From: Spisula solida
Taxonomy: Eukaryota > Mollusca > Bivalvia > Venerida > Mactridae
Reading direction: 5' to 3'
Assembly: GCA_947247005.1 (NCBI GenBank)
Contig: OX365948.1
Location: 15,055,455-15,119,454 of the forward strand
Length of the DNA: 64,000 nt
The notes under the pieces are model-generated. The model worked only from the letters and a program-made list of their open reading frames with translations, did no database searches and was not told where the DNA came from. Shown here in pieces: positions 46,156-57,237 of the stretch; within the stretch, counting starts at the first letter, position 1; every line of letters begins with the position of its first letter. A program made the translations under genes and the position numbers.

Positions 46156-47209
46156 TCACAACGTCAAATCATAGAAAAACTTTGTGTCCTCTCTAGAGGT
46201 CACAATTTTGGCCTAACTTTTATGAAACTTGGTCACAATGATCATCTCAACAACATCTAGGTCAAGTTCGATATTGGGTCATCTGAGGTCAAAAACTTGG
46301 TCACAATGTCAAATTATAGAAAAACCTTGTGTAGTCACTAGAGGTAATAATTTTGACTTAATCTTTATGAAACTTGGTCACAATGATCATCTCAACAAAA
46401 TCTAGGTCAAGTTTGATATTGGGTCATCCAAGTTCAAAAACTAGGTCACAAGGTCAAATCATAGAAAAACTTTGTGTCCTCTCTAGAGGTCACAATTTCG
46501 GCCTCATCTTTATGAAACCTGGTCACAATGATCATCTCAACAAAATCTAGGTCAAGTTTGATATTGGGTCATCTGAGGTCAAAAACTAGGTCACTAGGTC
46601 AAATTATAGAAAAACCTTGTGTAGTCACTGGAGGTCATAATTTTGACTTAATCTTTATGAAACTTGGTCACAATGATCATCTCAACAAAATCTAGGTCAA
46701 GTCGATATTGGGTCATCCTAGGTCAAAAACTAGTACACAAGGTCAAATCATAGAAAAACCTTGTGTAGTCACTAGAGGTCACACTTTTGGTCTTATCTTT
46801 ATGAAACTTTGTCATAATGATCATGTTAACGATATGTAGGTCAAGTTCGGTATTGGGTCAAGCAGGGTCAAAAACTAGGTCACAACGTCAAATCATGGAA
46901 AAAACTTGTGTAGTCACTAGAGGTCACAATTTTGACCAAATTTTAATGAAACTTGGTCACAATGATAATCTCAACAAAATCTAGGTCAAGTTCGATATTG
47001 GGTCATTCAGGGTCATAAACTAGGTCACAATGTCAAATCATAGAAAAACCTTGTGTAGTCACTAGAGGTAATAATTTTGACATAATCTTTATGAAACTTG
47101 GTCATAATGATCATCTCAACAAAATGCTAGGTCACTAGGTCAAATCACAGGACTTGAATGCACTACTACAACAGGTGAGCGACCTAGGGCCCTTTGTACC
47201 CTCTTGTTT
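46156..47209 (+). mobile_element. Satellite-core element type A, 5'-truncated
   Basis: About seven 145-bp units (GGTCACAATTTTGACTTAAT, TAGGTCAAGTTCGATATTGG) followed by the common terminus CAGGTGAGCGACCTAGGGCC and CTCTTGTTT. The hairpin end is missing; the array starts directly after the SINE. Confidence 0.8.
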
Positions 47210-48371
47210 GAAAATATGACTCACAAAACCATAACAGTTAACCACTCGGCTATAGGGACATTAAAGTTCTGATCATTTGATTGCATTGATGATATGAGGA
47301 CTTAGTCCTGACACACCTGTAGATCGTGTAGAATGTTTGTTAACGTGGTTGTGACAGCTGATAACTTTAAATACACTATAACTTGTTTAATCAGGTCAGC
47401 CATCTGTTTACAAAAACTTTGAAACTTGTTTATTTGATTAAACGCTTATTTAGAAATAGGCAATGATACATTTGAGAGGCTGGCACCTTTCAAAAATGAT
47501 TTTTCAAGAAAATGAAAATTTAAGTGATATTTGACTGTATTTCCTCAACTTAGTGTATATATTAAAATACTTCAAACCTAAATTTGGTATTTAAATTAAA
47601 ACCATCTTATTAAGGGCATAGAGTAAGTACAGAAGTGGGAGGGGGTGGTAAACAATAATTTAGAATATTTAAGAAAATTAAAGGGCTCAAGCAGACAGAC
47701 TTGTATTGTACGTATATACTATCACTGTAACATAACACCAACAACTCGTTAAAAAAGGGCCACCCTTTTAAAATAGTTTGTTTCGAAGAATTTATGTGCC
47801 TTTCAGTACTCATTCACAAATACACAAATTGGAAAAAAATTTCGAGCCAAAGTGCATACCAGGCTTACATTATAACTACAGGGAACAAAAAACTGAAAGA
47901 TGTGTTCTTTAAAAGATATTCAAGAAACATTGCAATTTTTCTACTTTCGGTTTGCAAGGTCATTGAAGTTTTGCATAGTACAAATTCTTAAATATGATTC
48001 ATAATGATTTCTTTGTAAGAGTTTGTTCCATATACTATTGAATATGTCGCCAACAAAAAAAAAACATGTTGACTTTGTTTATGAACGAGCAAGATTTGCA
48101 ATGAAATTGCTGTCATGCTTCAATAAATTAGCTTTTTTGATATTTGTTTTTGTCTCAACTCATGAGTAAATGTTGTACATCATAATACAATTCTTATTTT
48201 ATCCAACAACTAAAATTTGAAGACTAAAATGCTTTTGAAAGAAAATTGCAAAATCCCACTGTAGAATTAGACTCTACCCTGTAACTGTGCCATTACTGCT
48301 GTTGTGTTGCCATATGTTTATGTTACCGGTGTTGTTGAGCTGTTTGTTATTAGTGTAGAATAGTTATTAAT
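47210..48371. other. Stretch with no supported gene
   Basis: AT-rich sequence with short frames on both strands; none has recognisable domains or splice context. Confidence 0.5.
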
Positions 48372-48373
48372 TA

Positions 48374-49133
48374 CCGTATAGCGGGTTATTTCTGCGGGTA
48401 GAAAGTTTTGCGATTTGGGCCTAAAATGGGTAGGTTTTATTTCTGCGATTTTTATTTCTGCGACCTACCAGAAAATCGGGAATGAATTTCTGCGGGTTTC
48501 AGAAACCGGAAGAAATTTCTGCGAATGGTAAATAACTACCGTATCAACTACGGCATGATCAACAACATGATAACACTGCTTGTATGATTTAGATTTAATT
48601 GTTAATTTTATACAGAACTCAGCTTTTTTCATTTTAGGAACATCAGAACAGAACAGAACATTTTCAGCTGTACATGCACTACCGGTAAACTAAATCAATG
48701 CATTTAACGGCATATTATCCTCAACCCAGTCTATTATCCCCGCACCCCTAAAATTACGTATGATGATGTCTAGCTGTGCTCGAATATCAGTACAAACTAC
48801 AGTGCTGCAAATTGAACCAGTTGTCAAACTTACATCAATGTGTATTGAGGGTCATGCAATACCGATATAACACATACCATTCATTAATTGTTAAACAAAC
48901 AAGCAAACAAAGACAGTCGATCACTATACGGGTGAAAAATACGACAGTAACAAAACACTGGAAAGATATAGATTAAAGGTATATTACCAGTATATTGAAG
49001 CAAAATATGGAAGTTAAATTTTGCGAACAAAATTTTTACGGATGTTTAATTTTGCGGAATTTAATTTTACGGGACAGCCTCAAACCGCAAAAAACGCAGA
49101 AATAAAAACTCGCAGAAATTACCCGCTATTCGG
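48374..49133. mobile_element. TA-flanked TIR element related to 2672-3835
   Basis: Ends CCGTATAGCGGGTTATTTCT and CCGAATAGCGGGTAATTTCT are inverted and abut TA duplications. The interior repeats TTTCTGCG phrases and has no transposase. 760 bp. Confidence 0.82.
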
Positions 49134-50935
49134 TATTATTTATTGTGGAAGCCACATTGTTTACCAATCACTTAGAAGGTATTAAAACATTAATTAAAAT
49201 ATCATTACCATAATTTATACAGTTGGTCATTCATTTTGTCTTTAGTGCAAGTAAATTATCAAAAGTGATTTGTATTATTGTTGTTATTTTTGTTGTAAAA
49301 AATGAATTAATTAAGAAGAAGGATATTTATTCTGTACATGAACATTATGTGCATGTTCAGCACCTAAAAGCCCCGTCACTCATAACAAATATATTTAACG
49401 AAGCATGTTTTCAAGGCTAATAGAGTTATTTTGTGATGTCTAACCAATTCGGACCAAACAAAGCTTTAATCGTGACAGACAACAATGCTCACACCATAAG
49501 ATATTAAATGTATTCATCAAGTACTTAAATGGTGGGCCATTATAAATGAATTATATTGTAATTATGCTACTTCCTTAGGCATAAGTGGCCATAGGTGACT
49601 TGTCCTTGAGTATAAAATGGAGTGTATAATTGTTGTTGTTATATTGTGTATTTCTATCCCTATGTCTCTAACCGTTGCTTCACTGAGGGACATATCAATC
49701 CAGACAGGGGCCCACATCCAGGTTATAGGCAGTAATTATATCAATCCACTCGTCCTTTTCCAGACTGCTTTTAACAAGTTGGACTGCTTATAACAAGTTG
49801 GACTGCTTATAACATGTTGGACTGTTTATTTAGTTACTGAGAGCACAATAATTGGGTGAAGTTCGAACCTGATGGTCCCATTATATAATGCTACCTATAG
49901 CACTAAAACAAGCTTGGATGCACCTGAAACCTTAGTATCCTCTGTGCCATACATGCACATTGCCCCCCCCCCCTCCCCCTCCTGAAGTCGTGAAAGACTA
50001 ACACATACTTCTTGGACCATACGGTAAACCTCGTGTTGATGAGAAATAAAAGCAATGAAAACAAAATGTTTTGCTGCAAAAAAATTTATTTGGGTCAAGG
50101 GCGTTTTTATAATTATGTAAAAACTTGGGCTCATCGGGTTACATAAAAACATAGACTTTTAGCAGCTATTAAAATGTGTTGTATCTTTATATCCTCCCAG
50201 TCATGGTGTAAATTCCCTTATTGCTCTTATATGTATAGTCACTGTTAGGCCATTGAAATTTCATAACTTGTTGCCCATTCTTATTGTCTTCCTACAGTGA
50301 CTTTTTGTTACATTGTTTTTCTTATTATTTAAAATTGGAAATGGTTTATATACAGGGTGTCCAAGTTTGTCATAGATAAAAGATAAGCAATTTGTACACC
50401 ATTAGTGAATACCTACTTGCATTGTCAAGGTTACATTCTTGAAGTCATCAGTAATGTGGTACATTCCATAGAATTCTAAAATGACTGTCACATCATAAAT
50501 TATCAAACTCTATTATTAATTGGAAAATGTAAGCAAATCAGAAGATAACTGTTACAAGTAAGGAAGTATTTAAACCTTCAGCATAGCTACCAAGGTTGAC
50601 CTAAACTCTATGGACGGATGTGATAATGGAGCAAAATTGCACCAAATTATGTGTAGAGGTAAACCATGCAGATTTGTTTACATTGTTATGTGAGATGTTA
50701 CTTTCTTTCTGTAACTGCTAGTAGTAAATGGGATGGTATAGATGTACAACGACCTTCGAAATATGACCCTAGGACAAGTTAATTTGCTAAGGTTGAAACG
50801 ATATTAACGGTTATTTGTCTGATAGATTTTGGATATATATTAAAAATTCTCATTAACTTTTAAGAAGACAGCGTGGCCTTGTGGTTAAGATAATCTATAC
50901 TTGGAACATTCGCATACTTTTTATATCAAGTACCG
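49134..50935. other. Stretch with no supported gene
   Basis: Contains three tandem ~20-bp units of ATAACAAGTTGGACTGCTT (49776-49825) and a C-rich homopyrimidine tract (49963-49983). At 50868-50905 GTGGCCTTGTGGTTAAGATA recalls a SINE A box without a matching B box. Confidence 0.45.
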
Positions 50936-51241
50936 GTATATGGGTTCATCAAAAACATGGCCGCCAGTCGGCGGGGGCGCTGTTTTTCCCTATATATCTA
51001 TAGTAAAATCTGTTGAAATCTTCTCTAAAAGTACTGGTTGGATTTCATGTTAAATGGGTAACAATGTTTCTTGGGTTATCCTTTCTAAAAATAGCTAAAA
51101 GAATTATAATCCATGCTGAACTCTGGTTGCCATGACAACTGATTGGAAAAACTTTTTAAAAAACCCACGAAAAGTATGGTTCTTGTAACTCTTGATCAAT
51201 GTGCACAGGTGAGCGACCTGGGCCCTATGGTTCCTCTTGTT
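50936..51241 (+). mobile_element. Satellite-core element type B, 5'-truncated
   Basis: Starts at ATGGCCGCCAGTCGGCGGGG and CGCTGTTTTTCCCTATATAT, about one type-B unit, and ends with CACAGGTGAGCGACCTGGGC then CTCTTGTT. Immediately followed by half of a MITE. Confidence 0.75.
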
Positions 51242-51304
51242 ACTGTTCATTCATTCAATAGATTGCCGGTTGGCATTTTGCATTTTGCGGTGATCTCTCC
51301 TATA
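51242..51304. mobile_element. Half copy of the TAGGAGAGATCA MITE
   Basis: CAATAGATTGCCGGTTGGCA and GGTGATCTCTCCTATA match the right half of the element at 28046-28183. The junction with the type-B terminus is exact, suggesting insertion into, or a chimera with, the MITE. Confidence 0.7.
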
Positions 51305-51664
51305 TTGTCCTCCTTGGCGCAGTTGGCTATAAGATCTAAATCAATATTTTTGCTTCGGTTTGAGTCCCAACAATTTTGAATATTTTTTTCGTTTTGCTAA
51401 ACATGTGCCTGCATGTCTAATATACATTTCTAAAATATATTTATCTAGGCATACTTCTTGACCATAAAAGAGACAAAAATAGACGCCATATTTAGGATTC
51501 GTAATTTACCCACAAAGGACAAAAATTCAAATATGAGTAAATGTTGTTGGTCTTTTAAACCACTGAGTCACCACAGAAGCATTTTCATTTATTGTACCCT
51601 ACGTTTTTATTTGGACGAATCTTTGCTATGAATAGACTTATTTGTAAATAACACATTATCATTG

Positions 51665-51724
51665 CTGGACTATATATATACATTAGCAGTTATCATAATG
51701 TAAATACATGTATATATAGTCCAG
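51665..51724. repeat. 60-bp hairpin
   Basis: CTGGACTATATATATACAT pairs with ATGTATATATAGTCCAG around a 24-nt loop. Confidence 0.8.
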
Positions 51725-52087
51725 TTAGGATATTGTGACAGTTACGTTGCAGTTTATGTGTACGCAAAATAATCACAACCATTGTCTAAACAGGTAGAGC
51801 AAAGTTTACCATTGAAATTATAGTTGTTTGTACAGTATAAGCCTTTATAATTGGTTATACACCGTTATAGTGGACTCGACCACTGCGTCACTGGATTTTT
51901 ATCCTGACTGGACTATACTCGTATAATATGTAGAAACTTTTAGTATCAGTGAGTCAATGAGTGATAAGATTGTGAACTGTGTACATTTATAACTCAGTTG
52001 CCATCCCAATGTATCAAGGATGTTAGAAGTATTACTTTAAGGTAATTATTTCATACCGACATTAATGTTGACTTTATGTACTTTATT

Positions 52088-53084
52088 AGCTCACCTGTCA
52101 CATAGTGACAAGGTAAGCTTAGATTGTAATCTCTCTTCGTCCGTCGTCAGTCCGTCCGGGCACACGAATCACCACTTGTTGGGTAGGAGAGAATGAAAGA
52201 AATACCCAATAAATGTCCATTCATGAGAACGTCCGTGCGTCAACAATTAATTCAACCCACTTGGCCACTTTCAACCAAAATTTCACAGGAATGTTCCCTG
52301 GGTTACAAGTCCTTTCTAAGAATTCTAAGAATTGTAATCTATAAATAACTCTGGTTGCCATGGCAACCAATAGGAAAATCTTTAAAAAATCAACCGCTGG
52401 CCAGATTTTAAAATAATTTTACAGAAATAGTTATTGGGTGACCCTCTTACAAAATTAACTTTTTTGTTGGGATTCTTAAAAAAATATGGCTGCCAGTGGG
52501 TGGGGCGCTGTTTTTTCCTATATATCTATAGTAAAATCTTTAAAAATCTTCTCCTTTAAAAGCACTGGTTGGATTTCACCATAAAACTGGTAAAATTGTT
52601 CCTTGGATGGTCATATCTTAAAATTATGGTTAAAAGAATTATAAGCCATGTAGAACTCGTATTGCCATGGCCACCGATAGGGAAATCTTTTTAAAAAATC
52701 ATTAAAAATCAACCGCTGGCCAGATTTTAAAACAATTTTACAGAAATAGTTGTTGGGTGACCCTCTTACAACATTGACATTTTTGTCATGATTTGTCAAA
52801 AACATGGCTGCCAGTGGGTGGGGCGCTGTTTTTCCCTATATATCTATAGTAAAATCTTTTAAAATCTTCTTCTCTAAAAGAACTGGTTGGATTTCATGTT
52901 AAATGGGTAACAATGTTCCTTTGGCTATCCTTTCTAAAAAGAGGTAAACGAATTATAATCCATGCAGAACTCTGGTTGCCATGACAACTGATTGGAAAAC
53001 CTTTTTTAAAAAACCCACAAACAATTGGTTCTACTTGATCAATGTGCACAGATGAGCGACCTAGGTCCTGGGTGCCCTCTTGTT
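52088..53084 (+). mobile_element. Satellite-core element type B, complete
   Basis: The hairpin end AGCTCACCTGTCACATAGTG/ACAAGGTAAGCT is followed by CGTCCGTCGTCAGTCCGTCC, then nearly three ~312-bp units (GGTTGCCATGGCAACCAATA, CCGCTGGCCAGATTTTAAAA, CAGTGGGTGGGGCGCTG), then AGATGAGCGACCTAGG and CTCTTGTT. Confidence 0.85.
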
Positions 53085-53259
53085 GCGGAGAAATATGTTA
53101 CTTAATACCATGTGTGCATTTGCTAGCTATTCGATAAACCATAGAAATAGCACATACACATCCATATGCAAGTTTTAACAAGCCGTCACTCGCTTGTAAT
53201 AAGTTATACAAATTAGTGATCTGTGTTTGTACGCAAGGTTGGTATTTCTATTTGCCAGC

Positions 53260-53413
53260 TATAGGAGAGATCATCTAAATTTATATGCAAAATGCCCACC
53301 AGCAATCTATTGGATGAATGAACAATAAACACCTGTCATTTACCAATATATAGCTAGCTGGTGGTTACACTAATCCCTTTGTATACCAAGTAACCAACAT
53401 GATCTCTCCTATA
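53260..53413. mobile_element. Short MITE, TAGGAGAGATCA ends, second full copy
   Basis: Inverted ends TATAGGAGAGATCAT/ATGATCTCTCCTATA. The interior is the inverse of 28046-28183. Confidence 0.82.
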
Positions 53414-53504
53414 GGCATATGTCAGTATCCCAGCTCATGCACTGCAGTAAATTACTGTAATCAGTTAAAATTATTGTAATTCATTGAATAATGTCTATTT
53501 ATGT

Positions 53505-53697
53505 GTACAGGTGAGCGATATCCCCTGCGAGAATTTTAAGAACTGTTCTAGAACAATTCTAGAACTTGTTCTAGAACGATTCTAGAACAGTTTGTGAACA
53601 TTAAATGGCCGTTCTAGAACCTGAAAATTCTTGAACATTAGCACATAAGTTCTTGAACTGGATAAGAACTGCAAGGTATAATTTTGGCCCTCTTGTT
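53505..53697 (+). mobile_element. Terminal module of a satellite-core element carrying a TTCTAGAAC insert
   Basis: ACAGGTGAGCGA at the left and GGCCCTCTTGTTA at the right are the common terminus, but the middle is replaced or filled by ~160 bp made of GTTCTAGAAC-type palindromes (53541-53624). No core or hairpin end. Confidence 0.6.
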
Positions 53698-55263
53698 ATT
53701 TTTGTACAAACCTTGTGTTCATAGTAGAAATATTGCATATCACATGAAGTTAACAAATATGCGTGGTCTTCTTGCTTGTGTGCAGTGGCTTCATTTTACT
53801 TCTTGGTGAAGACGCATTTTAAAAGTAGGACGTACTTCAGGGATTAGACAAGGTAAATCAAATCCACTGAATGGTCTAAAGAGTTGTGCAACCACTGATT
53901 AAAGTCCTAGATATTGAACGTTTTACTGTATATCACAAATATTTTTTCTCAATTCACACTCAGATGTAGAGCCTCAATTGGATGGGATACATTTAATTGT
54001 TTTAATATGTCAAATGAGCTATTACGTGATCGCTTTTATCTTTTATTTTGTAAGCACTTGCTATGGGGACTGATCGACTGCTCAATATTAAATTTCTAGG
54101 ATATAAATTCAAATTCCTGTGGCTTGTTCAAACTCTGTATACTCATACATTTCAATATAAATTGAATTTGATACCTGTAGTTGAGGTTACCTACTTGTAG
54201 GTTTATCTAACTTTGTGCACTAACAGTATGAATGTATTGAGATTGTGATGCTTTCAATACGATGAAACGGCAAACAAGTGCAGACTTAAGTATATATTAT
54301 TGTTTATCAGCCAAACAAGTACATACCAGTTACTTATATACTTGACATTTGTGCACTGATGGTTTATCTGTAATCATTTGGAATTAAGTGTATACCTGTT
54401 GGGCTTATATATATAAAAGTGGAAATAATTTCTTGATACATGTAAGACCAATTTTACTTTAATAACCTTTATCATCTTTATAATCTTCTGTAGAATGTAG
54501 ATTAGCTTCCTTTCTTTTATAATTGGACCAACTTGACATAATTTCTTTAAATGACAAATCTAAACTACCTAAATTAATGGAATAATCAATGTCATTTAAT
54601 GACTATATGTATTATAATTATCAACTTTATAATAATTATTGCCACTTTTGGCATTAATTTTTTTTAAGAACTTAATAAATGGTATTAACATCATCTTAAT
54701 TAATGGAATTATCGACTTTGTTAATGGTATAAGCCTATAATTACTTTGGAATAATACACCAGTCCTGTTACTATATATAGTAACAATTTTACATTGACAA
54801 AATCTGTATTATCGCTCCACCGGGGATATTATCATCAAAATGTTGAAAACTGATAATATCCTCAGGGATATTATCGATCACGTGATCAATAATTGCCCTG
54901 CGATCATGCGCGACGTGACGTTATTTACGCTGAATTTACGTTAAACATACGGCTCCTATTGTACATACACGTGGAAACGTACGCTTGAAGGCTAGGCCTA
55001 ATAAATTAAGGAAAACGGGACGTCCATACTTCTTTATTTTACTAAAAAGACATAATATTTAATTGACCGTTTTCTTTTACTTCTATTTTGCCTCGGAATG
55101 AGAATTGCACCGTGCTATTTCTCGTTGTTTCGAAGGTTCATTCGTAGCAATTGACGAATGAAGATGTGTAACATTTATTCTATACTGTTATGTAAGATGT
55201 TGACATTGAGTGCTTTCATATATTTCCTTCGCTGGAACATGTATATTAAACAGTTCAATAAAT
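53698..55263. other. Very AT-rich stretch, no gene
   Basis: Contains repeated TTAATTAATGG(A/T)AT(A/T)AT phrases (54.5-54.75 kb) and a small hairpin GATATTATCATCAAAATG/GATAATATCC near 54.83 kb, whose sequence is echoed in the foldback element at 55264. Confidence 0.45.
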
Positions 55264-55387
55264 GGGCGCGCTGTGGCATTGAATGATAATATCCCCGGCG
55301 CTTGATAATGGCACTCGGGCTAGCATCCTCGAGCCATTATTGTCGTGCCGGGGATTATTTATCATCATTCAATACCACAGCGCGCCC
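55264..55387. mobile_element. 124-bp foldback MITE
   Basis: GGGCGCGCTGTGGCATTGAA and TGATAATATCCCCGGC pair with the inverse at the right edge. A second inner stem (ATAATGGC/GCCATTAT, CTCGGG/CCTCGAG) fills the middle, so nearly the whole element folds. Confidence 0.85.
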
Positions 55388-55959
55388 AGTTATTAATCTC
55401 TAAATATTATACTTAATTAATGGAAAAATCAATTTAATTAATGGTATAATTATCAATTTTATTCATGATATTATCAACCTTACTACTTGAATTATATCAA
55501 TTGTATTTATTTTTGGGAGGCAAAGCCTCTGAAAGGTAGCAATTTGCCTATTTCTTATTACCAAGTGATAACGCCTTAAAAGCCTTTAAAGGCAAAACAA
55601 TGAGTATCAGCATTCAGGTAGTTCCGGAAACATTTTCAATACTGCTACATATCTTTCTCCAAATATTTAAACTGGTTTTACTTAAATCAGCTTCATTTTG
55701 CTGGTTTACATATAAAATTAGAAGGTCGCATAAACAAATAAAAAATTTGAGAAAACAAGAAAAAACTGTTTGGAAACTGTACTCTTTACTTATGGAAAAA
55801 CATGTTTTTTAAATTTTCATGAAAAAAGACTCTAAAGAAGTACCTTGACATGCAAATTTCAAATATGCATGTCAGTCCTAAAAGGTCGTAAGAAGTGCTT
55901 ACGACCTTCTAATTCTAAGCCAGCAATTTGTTTATTTCAAGATTGTTTGTTAAATGGAT
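55388..55959. other. Non-coding stretch with a palindrome
   Basis: Holds a perfect 11-bp-arm palindrome AAGGTCGTAAG-n5-CTTACGACCTT at 55882-55908. The 70-codon frame at 55600 has no recognisable domain. Confidence 0.5.
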
Positions 55960-56857
55960 AGTTTCGTCTGTCTGTCAGAGACTGTCCACAATTGCTTGTG
56001 TAGTCACTAGAAGTCACAATTTTGACCTACTCTTTATGAAGCTTGGTCACAATAATCATATCAAGTCACTTAAGGTCAAATCAAAGAAAAACATTGTAAA
56101 CACTCTAGTGGTCACTTTTTTGACATTATCTTAATGAAACTTAGTCACAATGTGTACCTCTATGAAATCTAGGTCAAGTTCGCAACTGGGTCACCTGGGG
56201 TCAAAAACTAGGTCAACAGGTCACATTGAAGAAAAACCTTGTTAACACTCTAGAGGTCACATTTATTACCTAATCTTTATGAAACTTGGTTACATATTAT
56301 GTTTGTCTCTATGAAATCTAGGTCAAGTTCGTAACTGGGTCATCTTGGGTCAAAAACTAGGTCACTTGGTCAAATCAAACAAAAACCTTGTCAACACTCT
56401 AGAGGTCACATTTATTACCTAATCTTTATGAAACTTCAGGTCACAATCAGGCCTCTACAATTTTTTTTCAAAGCACTCATCCTGCAATATAGACAAAGAA
56501 GAAAACCACAAAATCTTACTTGTCCTGCTATATAAATAAAGAAGGAAGATATTGTGCAGGACAAGCGGACGAGTGGATTCATTGAGGCCTGACAATGTTT
56601 GTCTCTATGGAATCTAAGTCAAGTGTGTAACTGGGTCATCTGGGGCTAAAACCAAGGTCACTAGGTCAAATCAAAGAAAAACCTTGTTTATACTCATGAG
56701 GTCACATTTTTTCATCTCATCTTTATAAAACCTGGCCACAAAGTGTGTATTTGTAAAAGCTGCATCAAATATGAAGGTCCTATCATAACAAATACTGATT
56801 CTGCCTAAACTGCTAGTCATCAGGTGAGCGCTTTAGGGCCACTATGGCCCTCTTGTT
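55960..56857 (+). mobile_element. Satellite-core element type A, diverged, with nested MITE
   Basis: Starts at GTCTGTCTGTCAGAGACTGT (remains of the CGTCCGTC stretch). It has about five 145-bp units, an inserted MITE (56448-56591), and the terminus CAGGTGAGCGCTTTAGGGCC then CTCTTGTTT. The hairpin end is lost. Confidence 0.78.
56448..56591. mobile_element. 144-bp MITE inside a type A element
   Basis: Inverted ends CAGGCCTC/GAGGCCTG are flanked by a 5-bp direct repeat ACAAT (56443-56447, 56592-56596). The interior has ATCCTGCAATATAG/GTCCTGCTATATAA repeats. It interrupts a type-A unit, giving the order of insertion. Confidence 0.75.
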
Positions 56858-57237
56858 TCTCATTTCAGAGCATATTTCCTATATCTTATTACATAATTAC
56901 TATATAATGTCACTAAGCCCAGTTTTCCTGTAGAACGGCTCATATTCACCATTTCTTAAATATATAAGTAAATGGTACTTTAATCAATAGTTATACGTGT
57001 ACTAAGGTTATAATTAATATATACATGTATATTATATGAAGTCTTTGACCTACATTATGAAGCATGTTGTCCTTGAAGCAGTGGTAACGTGCTCTTAAAT
57101 GTCTACTTATAACTATATTATGTCACATTAAACTTTCAACAAAAAATCTACAGCAAACTTGAATTTTAATTGAACTTATTTTAAGGTATTTTTTTGTAAA
57201 ATCTTTACTCAATTTTTTGTTTGTTGCTGAAACCATA

